Positions 1-10,800 of a stretch of 64,000 nucleotides of DNA are shown here, in pieces. Position numbers and translations under genes: made by a program. Source of the DNA: Phoenix dactylifera (lineage: Eukaryota > Streptophyta > Magnoliopsida > Arecales > Arecaceae); assembly GCF_009389715.1 (NCBI RefSeq), contig NC_052399.1, positions 28,653,146-28,717,145 on the forward strand, read 5' to 3'. The notes under the pieces are model-generated. The model worked only from the letters and a program-made list of their open reading frames with translations, searched no databases and had not been told where the DNA came from. Position 1 is the stretch's first letter; every line of letters begins with the position of its first letter.

Positions 1-1861
1 TGTCATCGATGACTTTCAGATCCTTGGTGTAATGTCTAATGGCTTGGCGTTTAGTGGATTCATGCTTCTCTGCCAGTGTCAAGAAACAAGAGAACCTCAA
101 GTGGTAATTGACAACAGTCTTTACCATTCTAAAGTTCCGACAGCAACAGAAATACTCCAACCATCTCCTTCCCACACCAGCATACCATTTGATAATACCA
201 GCATCCTCTAAACAGATGAGCAATTTGATTGGCCGGGGTCGCCCCATAGAATTAGTAAACCCAGCCAATTTCACCGCCCTCCTTACAAGTTGTATAGGTG
301 CATTGACTCTCATTTTCAACTCAGTTAAATCCTCCACTGTCCTCCTAGCATATCTCCTCTCTTCTTCTTCCTCCTCTTGTCTCTCCTCTTCCTCTAAGAC
401 CTTACTAATTCCAACAGGATTTAGATACTTATCGACCTTCTCCTGAAACTCATCGTATGAATCTAGCAGCTCCGGAGGCAACTGATCCCTCACCCTCTTC
501 AAAGATAAAAAGTCTCCAGTCGTGAGCATCCGGTGCCAATTCCAGCAATCCTCTCTAGACTTGAAGTACTCTGCCACCACCTCCTCAGCCCAATTCCTAA
601 ACACCTCTCTGACCTCGCTCTCGATCCGGAAATCAAATTCAAACACATGGCCACGCTTAAGCTTCTTGAACAAATGATTCAATATCTTCAATCCAAGCTT
701 CTTCCTTCGAGTCTCACGGGCATTCTTCAACTCCAATGCCTTTGCCGCCTTCCTCTTTAGGTACTTCTTCTTTGCCCTAATGGCCTTCTCTGACATGGGA
801 GGGTGCAGAACCGAAGGAGGGACAGCCTGAAGTTCCATTCCCATGAAATCCATCTTCTCGGAGACGGCGCTATGGATCGAGCTCTTCAATTTATCGATTT
901 TGAGATCCAATTCTCCCTCCAAGTGCTTCAAAATCCTATCTTTTATGTTCATTGTGAACAATTTGGAGCCAGAAGTGATCACCAGTATCTCGTCCAAGTA
1001 CCTAACGGCATAAACCCTAATAGGCATATGAATAACCGGAGAGTTCTCACCATCGAGATCACAGAGCCTGGGATTCTTCTTATGGACCTCAGCTCGAAGC
1101 TCCTGGATCTCCCGATCAAAGGCATCGAAGTAGATATTGATGAGAATCGAGCTAAGATCGCTCACTTGGGGGAACCCTCTCCCCAGACCAACTCCACCGA
1201 GCTCGATCGCCACCGCCTCCGATTTGAAAAGCCGCTCGACGAGGGCAATGAGGGCTGGATCGTCGATCTTCTCCTCCATGACGGCGGCGAGACGGCGCAC
1301 GTGGCGGGGACCGAAGTGCTCACGCCGGAGGGCGACACGGAACCACCAGGTGGGGTTGCTGACGGTGGACTTAAGGTAGCGGACGGCGGTGTGGCGGCCT
1401 ATCCCGGCGCGGCCGCCGTAGGCGAAGGTGGCGAGGCGGGACTCGTAGACGGCGGCGAGGGCCATACGGAGGGCCTCGAGGGCGACTTTGAGCTCGAGGG
1501 TGGGGAGGATCAAGGCCTGACCTTTCCGGCGGGAGGAGGCGAGGGAGGAGCAGAGAGATAAGGGGTCGAGGGCGCCGCTGCGGAGGGTGGCGGAGAAGGC
1601 GGGAAGGGAGAAGGGAAGGAGGGGGAGGGGGAGCGTGGAGGAGGAGGGGTGGGAGCGGGAGAAGAGGTTGCGACAGGCGGCGAGGAGGACGGAGGGATCG
1701 GCTACGACGGAGGGGAGGAGAGCGTGGAATTTTCCGGCTCGGTACTGGCGGAGGACGAGGGATTCGAAGTCGGAAGGGGAGATAGGGGACGGGAGAGGGG
1801 AGAGGGAGGTAAAAGCGCGGGCTGTGGAAGGAACGAGGAGGCGTTTGAGAGCTACGAGCAT
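1..1861 (-). CDS. nMAT4: Nuclear-encoded mitochondrial group II intron maturase, nMAT4 type (3' end outside window)
   Basis: An uninterrupted frame of about 620 codons runs leftwards from the ATG at 1861-1859 to the window edge, so the C-terminus is missing. The N-terminus (MLVALKRLLVPSTARAF...) is rich in Arg, Ser and Ala and lacks acidic residues, as in mitochondrial presequences. A degenerate reverse-transcriptase domain follows; where active enzymes carry YADD this protein reads RYLDEILV. Next is a basic linker (EKAIRAKKKYLKRKA) and then maturase domain X, with GFTNSMGRPRP, KWYAGVGRRWLEYFCCC and LRFSCFLTLAEKH. From memory these blocks fit the plant nMAT3/nMAT4 class, and nMAT4 best. Family knowledge: nMAT proteins promote splicing of mitochondrial group II introns, notably in nad1. 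The gene shows no intron here. It is divergent from the PPR gene at 2693. The nMAT4 versus nMAT3 assignment is the weak point. Confidence 0.87.
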   Translation of the reverse strand, partial: MLVALKRLLVPSTARAFTSLSPLPSPISPSDFESLVLRQYRAGKFHALLPSVVADPSVLLAACRNLFSRSHPSSSTLPLPLLPFSLPAFSATLRSGALDPLSLCSSLASSRRKGQALILPTLELKVALEALRMALAAVYESRLATFAYGGRAGIGRHTAVRYLKSTVSNPTWWFRVALRREHFGPRHVRRLAAVMEEKIDDPALIALVERLFKSEAVAIELGGVGLGRGFPQVSDLSSILINIYFDAFDREIQELRAEVHKKNPRLCDLDGENSPVIHMPIRVYAVRYLDEILVITSGSKLFTMNIKDRILKHLEGELDLKIDKLKSSIHSAVSEKMDFMGMELQAVPPSVLHPPMSEKAIRAKKKYLKRKAAKALELKNARETRRKKLGLKILNHLFKKLKRGHVFEFDFRIESEVREVFRNWAEEVVAEYFKSREDCWNWHRMLTTGDFLSLKRVRDQLPPELLDSYDEFQEKVDKYLNPVGISKVLEEEERQEEEEEERRYARRTVEDLTELKMRVNAPIQLVRRAVKLAGFTNSMGRPRPIKLLICLEDAGIIKWYAGVGRRWLEYFCCCRNFRMVKTVVNYHLRFSCFLTLAEKHESTKRQAIRHYTKDLKVIDD

Positions 1862-2043
1862 TGAATTCGAAAGAAGGAGGAGGCGTCGGCCGGCGGCGGC
1901 GGGAGTCTAAGAAAAAAAACGAGGTTTTTTGAACGAAAAAGGGCGGCCGAGGGAGGAGAAGGAATGGCGGAGAAGCCGGCAAAGGCGGAGGAGTCGATTA
2001 TATGGTGCATAGATCCGGATCCGGAAACGTGTGGAACGGGACC

Positions 2044-2600
2044 CTTTTTTTTTTATTTGTTTATTTATTTATTTTTTTTTTGGTACATCAAGCTGACACT
2101 AATTTCATATGAGCACAGCGAGCTGAATCTATAGAAAAAAAAACTACACAGTAGCTGGGTCCAAAGATTTCTTCTAGAGTGTTGGGCAGCAAATAAGATG
2201 GTCTAATCAGCAACTTTATTTGCTTTCCGAAATATATACACGATCTGAAAAGTACAACACTCTTTCAACATCAGCCCAATGTCTCTTCGAAATGAATGCT
2301 TTGCCTTCCTTCGCCTATCTCTAGTATACGCTCAATCGTTGCAGCTGAGTCCGCCTCAAGAATGATACACTTAGCCTCTAGCACAAATCTCGCATAGAAT
2401 AATCTCTTTTACGCAGCCCTGAATTTCGCTCCAAAAGCAGGAGCTTCAAAAGTACGACGCCCTGCAGCAATCAACCTAGAGGCCTGATCGCCGAACGCCA
2501 CTCCAGCATTACCATCATCAGCAGACAAGCTACTATCGAAATTCATCTGCCAGAAAACTTTTGAGATACAATTCCAGATTTGCGCTTCACGAGTCGGACC
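2044..2600 (-). mobile_element. 5'-truncated LINE tail with RNase H-like fragment and poly(A)
   Basis: Read on the minus strand, 2575-2300 encodes a decayed plant-type RNase H domain (QMNFDSSLSADDGNAGVAF, then SRLIAAGRRTFEAPAFGAKF, and after a stop CIILEADSAATIERI). This domain ends the ORF2 of many plant LINEs. Downstream is a piece resembling the usual tail (FSDRVYISESK), an untranslated stretch ending GTACC, and an A-rich tail seen as the T-run at 2044-2083. In-frame stops show it is dead. It lies between the divergent maturase and PPR genes. A possible imperfect flanking repeat (cgggaccc near 2037, cggaccc near 2596) is too short to trust. The same tail family recurs at 20655-20935. Confidence 0.7.
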
Positions 2601-2692
2601 CGTTATGATGGTACGGGCTCGGCTCCTAAGCTCTCATTAGATCACTGGAAGGAGGTCCGGCGATAATGGCTCGGTAATTACTAATTGGATGG

Positions 2693-5086
2693 ATGGGCTT
2701 CAGATCTCCAACGAAGCTTAAGCTCTCCTTTCGCTCCATCATCAACTTAACGGTCAAATTCCACACCCGTTTGTATTCAAATAACCCAGCTTCCATTAGG
2801 TCCTCCACGGAACTCTTTGAGCTAGAGAAGACGTACGCCGGGCTTTTCCGAGCCTTCACGGAGACCCAGTCGATTTCCAATGGAAAGGCCCTCCATTGCC
2901 ACATCCTCAAGACCATGCCCCGTCCCCGCCTCTTCCTCTCAAACAGCCTGGCCAATGTGTACTCCAAGTGCCAGTCCGTGGATGACGCCCGTCAGGTCTT
3001 TGATGAAATGCTGCAACCTGATGTTGTCTCCTGGAACACCATCATCGATGGGTACTTTCTTTCTGGGCTCCGCTCGGATGCCTTTGCTGGCTTCAGAGAA
3101 ATGCTGCGATGTGGAGTTGCTCCGGATGAATTTAGTTTCACACGTGCTCTTAAGAGTTGCTCAAGTTATCGAGATTTTGGTGTGGGATTGTGGATTCATT
3201 GCGTTATAATTAAGTATGGCCTTGGCAACAGTGCTTTTGTTGCAAATGGACTTGTCGAGTTTTACGCTAAGTTTGGGCTTTTAGGTGAGATGATGAAGGT
3301 TTTTGACATGTTGGAGTGTAAAGACATTGTGTTGGTTAACACTGTGATTGGTTTACTTGCAAAAGCTGGGAATTTTGGGGAAGCTTTTGTGAAGTTTCGA
3401 GATTATGTTTTGGCATTTTCTATGGTGCCCAATAGAGCTACTTTTGTGAATCTGTTGGGTGGGATTAATGGGTATGAATCTTTGAGACAAGGAATTCAAG
3501 TTCATTGTTTGGCAATTAAGCTTGGCTTTGAGAGCGACGATGCTGTGGAGAATATTCTTGTGAGGATGTATTGTGACTGTGGCTTTACCAATGATGCTTT
3601 TGATTTGTTGGTTTGTTCAGATAGCAAGAGCGTGGTGTCTTGGACCAGTTTGATTGATGGCTATGCCAATCTAGGATGCTTTCAAGATGCTTTGGAAGTG
3701 TTCTATTGGATCTGCCATGAAGGAGGGTTGTTGGATGACATATTGTTAGTTTGCATTCTCGGGATTGCAGCCACTTCTGGGTGCTTGCAACTAGGTATAC
3801 AGCTCCATTCTCTTATTCTTAAATATGGTTTCGAATCCAACAGCTGCATCAGACATGCATTAATGGATATGTATGCAAAATGTATCTCTATGGAGGATGC
3901 GCAGAAAATATTTCAACAGCTTGGTAAAGATTGCAGTGTATTATCATGGACGACAATAATATCAGGGTATGTCTACAATGGGTTCTCCATGGAAGCTTTG
4001 AGAAGTTTCTACCAGATGAATAGAGAAGGTTTCTATGTAGATTCAGTTTCATGCATCAGTGTTCTCACGGGATGCACTGATCTGCAGGCTATTGATCAAG
4101 GAAAACAAGCTCATGCTTTTGTGATCAAGTCAGGTTGTGAAACCGATATCTCAGTCCAGACTGCATTACTATCTCTTTATGCTGATTGTGGGTGCTTGAC
4201 TGAGGCCACTAAACTTTTCAGAATGATGAGGCATGATGTTGTTTCATGGACTGCATTGATTTCAGCCTATGCGAAACTTGGCTATAGTGAGGAAGCTCTA
4301 GTATGGCTTGTTAGAATGCTCCAAGATGGATTAAAGCCAAATCACTTTACTTTTGCTTGTGCACTGACAGCCTCAACGAAATTAACATCTTCTGAAATTG
4401 GGAAGTCACTTCATGCTGCTATCATAAAAACTGGACTAGAAGAGGATACCTTCATCGGGAGCGCTCTTATTGACATGTATTCCAAGTGCGGTAGCATGAA
4501 GAGTGCGGTCAACTACTTCACAAGGACATCTAAACATGACCTCATCCTTTGGAATGCTTTGCTTTCGGGGCATGCCCAGCATGGTAACATTGCTGAGCTT
4601 TTGAAGGCATACAACGAGATGATTGACCTTGGGGTGAAGCCCGATGGAATTACATTTCTTGCAGTTCTGACTGGTTGCAGCCACGGCGGCCTTGTTCACA
4701 AGGTAATCCAATACTACACCATGATGTGGGATGACTTCAGAATTAGACCAGAGATTGAACATTGTGCTTGTGTTGTTGATGCTCTTGGGCGTGCTGGTTT
4801 GTTCAAGGAAGCTGTCGATTTTATTCAAAGAATGGGATTTACACCTGGTTCGACAATGTTGAGAAGTCTGATTAGTTCTTGTATAAATTATGGATACGTT
4901 GCATTAGGTTTGGCTGCGGTAGCCAAGATGGTGATGTGGGGCATGGTTGATGGATCAACTTATGTATTATTGTCTAATTTGTATGCAGTTGAAGAAAGGT
5001 GGGTTGATAGAAGGACAGCTAGAGAAGCAATGGAGATAGTTCACATAAACGTGAAAAAAGTTGGCAAGAGTTGGATTGCTTGTTAA
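2693..5086 (+). CDS. Pentatricopeptide repeat protein, PLS class with E-type C-terminus (797 aa, intronless)
   Basis: One exon of 797 codons. The first 30 residues (MGFRSPTKLKLSFRS...) are basic and Ser-rich, suggesting organelle import, probably mitochondrial. Repeats of the P-L-S type fill residues ~75-690. At least five S-type cores are easy to see: VSWNTIIDGY, VSWTSLIDGY, LSWTTIISGY, VSWTALISAY and ILWNALLSGH, separated by L-type motifs such as LMDMYAKC and LIDMYSKCGSM. The end (TYVLLSNLYAVEERW ... KKVGKSWIAC) matches an E domain. No DYW deaminase domain follows before the stop. Family knowledge: such proteins bind organellar RNA and specify C-to-U editing sites, borrowing DYW activity in trans. 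The target cannot be read by eye. The start is the first ATG of the frame. I do not recognise a specific orthologue. Confidence 0.93.
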   Translation: MGFRSPTKLKLSFRSIINLTVKFHTRLYSNNPASIRSSTELFELEKTYAGLFRAFTETQSISNGKALHCHILKTMPRPRLFLSNSLANVYSKCQSVDDARQVFDEMLQPDVVSWNTIIDGYFLSGLRSDAFAGFREMLRCGVAPDEFSFTRALKSCSSYRDFGVGLWIHCVIIKYGLGNSAFVANGLVEFYAKFGLLGEMMKVFDMLECKDIVLVNTVIGLLAKAGNFGEAFVKFRDYVLAFSMVPNRATFVNLLGGINGYESLRQGIQVHCLAIKLGFESDDAVENILVRMYCDCGFTNDAFDLLVCSDSKSVVSWTSLIDGYANLGCFQDALEVFYWICHEGGLLDDILLVCILGIAATSGCLQLGIQLHSLILKYGFESNSCIRHALMDMYAKCISMEDAQKIFQQLGKDCSVLSWTTIISGYVYNGFSMEALRSFYQMNREGFYVDSVSCISVLTGCTDLQAIDQGKQAHAFVIKSGCETDISVQTALLSLYADCGCLTEATKLFRMMRHDVVSWTALISAYAKLGYSEEALVWLVRMLQDGLKPNHFTFACALTASTKLTSSEIGKSLHAAIIKTGLEEDTFIGSALIDMYSKCGSMKSAVNYFTRTSKHDLILWNALLSGHAQHGNIAELLKAYNEMIDLGVKPDGITFLAVLTGCSHGGLVHKVIQYYTMMWDDFRIRPEIEHCACVVDALGRAGLFKEAVDFIQRMGFTPGSTMLRSLISSCINYGYVALGLAAVAKMVMWGMVDGSTYVLLSNLYAVEERWVDRRTAREAMEIVHINVKKVGKSWIAC

Positions 5087-7600
5087 GTTAATTGGGGACG
5101 AACTAGCTAATACCCTTTGGCCGTAGTATATAATAAAGTGGAAACTGATTGCTTGAACTAAGTAAGAAATATGGAAATCAGCTGAACTGATGCCTGAGTA
5201 TTCTACTAGAGAGTGGGCAAGATTCACCAAGCCAGTCTTTCTAAAACTTGGATACTGATTAACAGCATATGCAGAGAGAATACAACAGAATGTATTATGT
5301 TCTTCTGGATTTTTGAAGTTTCTCAATCAGCATTCAAGATTAGTATTTCAACCGGCATTTGTTTATTATCAAGATCCTCAAGCATGCAGCCTTATCTTGA
5401 AATTATTCAGAAAGACCATTTCACATGTTTTGCTTGCATGCCAGAGTGCTTGCAAGTTGAATGGCATGAACAGAGTTTTGAGAAAGGATCTGTGAAATCA
5501 CAAGACTGACTAACTGGACCTTGTTTTATGAATATTCTCCATTATCGAAGCCAAATATTCCAGGGAATAGGTTTGTAGAATTCATTGATGCATTGTTTGG
5601 CAAATCACTGATATGGACAGAAATAGCTCTACACATTCATTTTTTCGTGGGAGATTGAATATGTACGTAGTTTTAGTTGTTTTACACCCAACTAATTAAG
5701 TCTTCAAGTCACGTATTATGAGTTCTGATATTATATTTCTTCTGCGTACTTGCAGACCTGAGGCACCAAATTTTTTTGTTTCTTTGTGTGGAAAGTTGAA
5801 GCTATGCAGTCTCTCATTTAACATCAATTAAGATTATCCCAGTCTGATTCCCCTCAGTTGTCCGGTAATGACAGCATGCAATTTTGGCAGGAGTCATTTT
5901 AGTTGCTTCTGCTCCCATTCTTCTCTAGAATTCTTGGATTCATGAGCTTATTTAACAAATTCGACTAGCATGGATATCATGCAGTAACTATTAATCTTGA
6001 GCGTAGCTTCAACTAGCTAGCACTAAATCCTCCAATACCAATTTAATCATATCTCTTTTTATTTGGAGTACTCACTGCATTAGTCAAGATTTGCCATACT
6101 GATTGGTCTGGTACCATACTATATCAGCATGCATACCGTACCAATGTAGAATTGGTACGGAGTCTCATACGATACCGAATTGGTACATAATCTCATACTC
6201 TATCAACATTCAATATGCTATGCTGTTTACGAATACCTGATACGTCATGCCATCTTATACCGTACCACATACCAGCACAATAATAGAATGGTAACGATAT
6301 AGAATTCGGTACTAAGATGACAAATCTTTCTAGTAGTTAACTAATGAGAAAACAATTTATAGATAAGTAAGTGCATAAAGTTACAGTGCACACTTTTCAG
6401 AAAAAAATCAATCAAAAATTTAATTCCAGCCAGATACCGCCAGGTTGCTCCTCTCCAATGCGAACGTAGAAACAAACCAGCGAACCGTATGATCTAAGCA
6501 TCGACTTTGACATCAAGAATTGGACCTGACATCTATCAGTAATTTGGATTGAATTGGTTGACATGTCTCTAATATCAAGGATTATTTAAAACTAGGTGCT
6601 TGAACTTGTGATATAATATATAGTAGCGGAATTTTACTAGGTAGCAGGCAAGTTTCACCACTCTCTTTTCTTAAACTTGTACAAAACAACTAAGAGTTTT
6701 GCAGAGAGACTACATAACATGTAAAGCAATATATTGATTTCTTTTTTATGTAAACTAGGCCATTTATTTTTGACATAGGGGAAGAGAGAGAGAGAGCAGA
6801 ACAAAGCAAAACAAAGCAAACCCTTAGCAATCCTACTTATGCAAGGCTTTACAAATCATTATCAGTCATCCACAACTCAAACCTTAACTCATACATTAAA
6901 AGTTAAGTTCAAGTGTAATTAGCTAAATGAAATAGCTGGCACATAGTAACTAATACCAGAAATGTGCATAATCTTTTTTGGTCATTTGTCCAGTTGGAAG
7001 AGTTCTTAATCTGAGAAATGATTATTTGAGTCATGCACCACTAAACGCCATGTATTTTAGGGAGTCGGTTTCTGTTGATTAGGGATTGCTTCAAAAAGAG
7101 ACAATGCATCAATATACTACAAAAAAAAACAGCTTTCAAAAGATCGATTGTGGTTCGAAAATACTGCACGAGCTTTCGCAAATTAGTCTATGATGACCAT
7201 GAGAATATATAGTCTTCCGCGACAAGTTCTTTCGAACCAAACCCAACATTCTCAATTTGGACAATATCATCATCAAAATTGAGCTCACCAAGAACTCTTA
7301 AGCCATAGATACTGGACTAGCTTTATGGATTGAATTATGATCCATCAACTTCTGAGGACTTCTTAAATCATCTCGCATCTCGGCCTCGAAATCTTGCTGC
7401 TGATATACGTCGAATTACCAACAAATGAAAACTTATTGGCAGAAGAGGGGGTTTGCCACAATTGCCAGTGGATCATTTTAATGGTAGAGATTGTGGAATT
7501 TTTTTTTTAAAAGGAAAAAAATTGTTAACTTTTTGGCAATCCCCCCATCTAGCAATTAGTTCCCATAAGCTATTGAGCTCAGTGTCTGAGAGACCGAGCA
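5087..7600. other. Intergenic region with repeat fragments
   Basis: No gene is supported between the PPR stop and the alpha-5 promoter. The first few hundred bases are presumably PPR 3' untranslated sequence. A block at about 5190-5300 recurs, diverged, at about 6625-6735: both hold a 'tactag...gcaag.ttcacca' core followed by 'gcagagaga.tac'. This suggests an old local duplication. A GGTAC-rich repeat occupies 6106-6330. The rest is AT-rich with no open frame worth naming. Confidence 0.55.
6106..6330. repeat. GGTAC-rich dispersed repeat, copy 1
   Basis: The block carries many TACCGTACCA / TTGGTACGG-like words in both orientations (tggtaccata, ataccgtaccaa, aattggtacgg, ttataccgtacc, ttcggtact). 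Its right end (aatagaatggtaacgatata...cggtactaagatgacaaat) aligns well with the end of the copy at 47710-47870. I see no coding capacity and no clear terminal inverted repeat. Non-autonomous transposon or decayed satellite-like element; family unknown. Confidence 0.5.
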
Positions 7601-7612
7601 GGATCCATCAGT

Positions 7613-7660
7613 GTCACGGCCCATGGGCCTCTTCTTGATCTAGTGAGGCCCATTAAGGCT
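7613..7660 (+). promoter_or_regulatory. Clustered GGCCCA site II motifs upstream of the alpha-5 gene
   Basis: A palindromic ggcccatgggcc at about 7619-7630 and a further aggcccatta near 7648 lie about 220-260 bp before the ATG at 7875. Site II (TGGGCC/GGCCCA) elements are TCP-factor targets common in plant promoters of ribosomal, proteasomal and other growth-linked housekeeping genes. The transcription start itself cannot be placed. Confidence 0.5.
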
Positions 7661-7874
7661 TAACTTTGGAGGCGGAAGTCCCGTCACCTCCCCGTTAGAA
7701 ATTCTTTCACCTCCACACGAAAACGCGCCCGCTGGTGGCCTTACCATGCGACGCCTTCCCTCCCCTTCTACTTTCTTCGATATCTCTCTTCCCTCTAATC
7801 TCCTTTTCAAACGCAATTTCTAGGGTTTCGGCGCGCTGCATTGCGGGATCCTAGGGTTCTGGTCGGCCTCCGAG

Positions 7875-10800
7875 ATGCTTCTCACAAGGTGAGGCCTCAA
7901 CGCTCTCGAATCTAGGGTGTTCATCTCGTTTTGTTTGGTTCAGTCGTTTGTTGAGTCCCTTGAGATTGGGATGGATTTGAAGAACGGATTATGGCCTAAA
8001 TGCTCACACCTTCTCGCCGGAGGGAAGGATGTTTCAGATCGAATACGCCATCGAGGCGATCAAGGTAATCTTTCCCATTTTTATCGTAATTTTTTGGCAT
8101 ATAAATCAACAGAAAAGGTCTCTTTTGAGCGTTTCTCGGCCTTTGCTTTAATTTTTGCGCAGTTGGGGTCGACTGCGATCGGTTTGAAGACAAAGGAGGG
8201 TGTCGTTCTCGCTATTGAGAAGCGTGTCAGTTCTCCTCTTCTGGTATTTTCCCCCTGAACTTCAACTCAAAGTTTTGCTCTTGGTTCTGCTTTGTGAATA
8301 TTTAGGCTTCTAATTGATAATCTGAATTGGGTTTGTGAATTAGATTCTCTTTTAGGATAGTGGTTATTAATGTGGCTTTCCTTATAGTGGAGAGACGTGA
8401 TCTTTGTATTATAGATAAATAGTTGATTATAAGATGAAGCACCCATATTGTTCAGATTTCAAGGCAGTCATGAGTTTAGCGAACTTAACTATGTTGGTCA
8501 GGAGTTTAGGAAGTGTTATGATCTTAGCCTTTTATACACTGCAAAGGAGTTACTTATTTGACAGGTCAATGGGAAAAGAAAATGAGTAGAAAGAGAATAT
8601 GCTATTTTACATCAGGAAAGTCGCCTCAAATGATTCTAGTGGACAGAGAATCACCAACCTCACTGCTCTTGATCTTTATCATGCATGGTGCAATTCTACA
8701 TCTTGGTATACTTGCCTTATGAACTAAATTGATATTATTGTTTCCAGAGGCATGCAGGATTCTTTCTATATTAGAAATTATTGGTGGCTATGTTTCTATA
8801 CTTGAATATAATGCACTCTACACAAATTTATTTCTTTTTTCTTTTTTTTCCTACAATAAGGTAGCGTCCCAGCCACTGCAGCTCTTAGGTTATGCAAATT
8901 CACCTAACTATCAATCTGATGTCAGCTATATTTGTTGTGAGCCTTTTCGTTTCCTAAAAGAAATCTGGTGGGATCTATTTAAATTTAGTTTAATTATCCT
9001 ATCCGAGGGAAAAAAATTTCTGCTACACCACTCAGCATACATATTTTCATGGATTCTCTGAAAAACATGAAACATACCAAACACCAAGTTAGTAAATAGT
9101 TAAAAATGGCTCCTGGCGGGGTGGGGGCCCAGTGGGGGCTGCTACGCAGGGGTGGGCTTGTCCCTTCCTCCCCCTTCCCCATTTTCAAAGCAAAAAAAAA
9201 AAAGTTAAAAATGGTGTTCTAGTATTCTCAACTTTATTTCATTGCATTACTCAATAAATGCTAGACACTTGTACAAACCAATTTATCCAGGTTATTATTT
9301 GACAAATTTGGACATTGATGGATGGTCACCATGTGCAGCTTGAATTTTGTATCTGATATCAGATTGTCTTCTAGTTTGACTACTCTTTCACCTCTGGAGG
9401 TTTTATTTCCTTAATTTTCCATCTTCATAGTTTTTTTTCATGTGTTTCTATTCTTGTTATTCAAGTCTACAGATCAAATTGTAAAAAAAAAATTGCATTA
9501 CAGGAACCAGGCAGTGTAGAAAAGATCATGGAGATTGATGAACACATAGGTTGTGCTATCAGTGGAGTAATGGCTGATGCTCGCGCTCTTGTTGAACATG
9601 CACGTGTTGAAACCCAGGTGTTGTTTCATTGTCAGTTGCACTCCAGAGTAGCTTAGGTGCTATAGCGTTTATAAATAACTAAACTGGTTGCCTGATTATC
9701 AGAATCACAGGTTCTCATATGGCGAGCCAATGTCAGTTGATTCTACTACACAAGCTCTCTGTGATCTTGCCCTTAGGTTTGGTGAAGGCAAGGAAGGATC
9801 TATGGTAAACCTTGTTAATTATTTTAAGCCTGACTAACATCTGGAATAAGTATGTTAATTCAAATTATAGAAGAAGGGGGGGGGGGCTTTAGATGATGCT
9901 CTTCCTTTTCCAAACAGTATTTTTCCAGCTTATGGAACCCATAGCATGCCATACATGATTAACAAATTTCAGTTCAACAGTCTAGAACCGTAATGCCTTT
10001 TCCTTTTCAAGTGCATTTGGTAATTGGTGTCTCTTTGGAAGACTTTTCCTTCGTCGCTTTGTGCCATCACATTGTTTAAGATGTTGGATCTTCATTGCTA
10101 TTCTTTGTGATCCTCATACTTATTTTCGTCACGAAGTAGGCTGAAACCATATTAGGGCATTTAACCCAATATAGGTTGCCATTGAATTTTCAACTCAAAT
10201 AAAGAGGAAAATACAATTTTTTTTGCTTGTTCTGATATTTGCTCATGTTACTTTATTTATCAAAAATATCTTCTCCTTTTAGAAAAATAATTCCATGAAA
10301 TAAAATAGATATTAGTTGTATTCATGATCCTTTTTTTTCTTATATTAATATTGTTCTTTTCTATAGTCACGTCCTTTTGGGGTGGCTCTCCTAATTGCTG
10401 GACATGATGAGAATGGGCCTAGCTTGTAAGTACCTCGTTGCTTGATATCTTGATTTTCAAATTTTTGATGCCTCACAATTTGGTATATTTGATATTGGTT
10501 GGAGTATTTCTGTCTATTCATATGCTTGATAGACTGAAGTTTATCTCTTTGAATTGTAGGAATAGGGCAGCTTCAGTCATCTGTTTTTTGAATGCATTAG
10601 ATGCTTAATAAGAAATATGTTGTGTTTTCAGGATTTTATTTAATTGCATAAAATTAAACTTTTCTAATGAAACTGTAAGCTGTAGTACCATACAAAACAA
10701 TTATCTGGTGACTAGTCATAAGATGTAAACCTCAATTCTAATACTTGAACTATCGAAACTTACTTAACATGGTAAAACTTAATTATGACATGGTAATCTG

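Noticed and set aside
803-1982. Long frames on both strands with Gly/Glu- or Pro/Arg-rich translations
   Set aside because: They are shadows of the GC-rich first part of the maturase gene in other frames; only the minus-strand frame starting at 1861 carries family motifs.
7996-8258. Frames covering alpha-5 exons 2-3 in the wrong phase (MDLKNGLWP..)
   Set aside because: The correct phase is set by the exon 1 join and gives the proteasome alpha signature.
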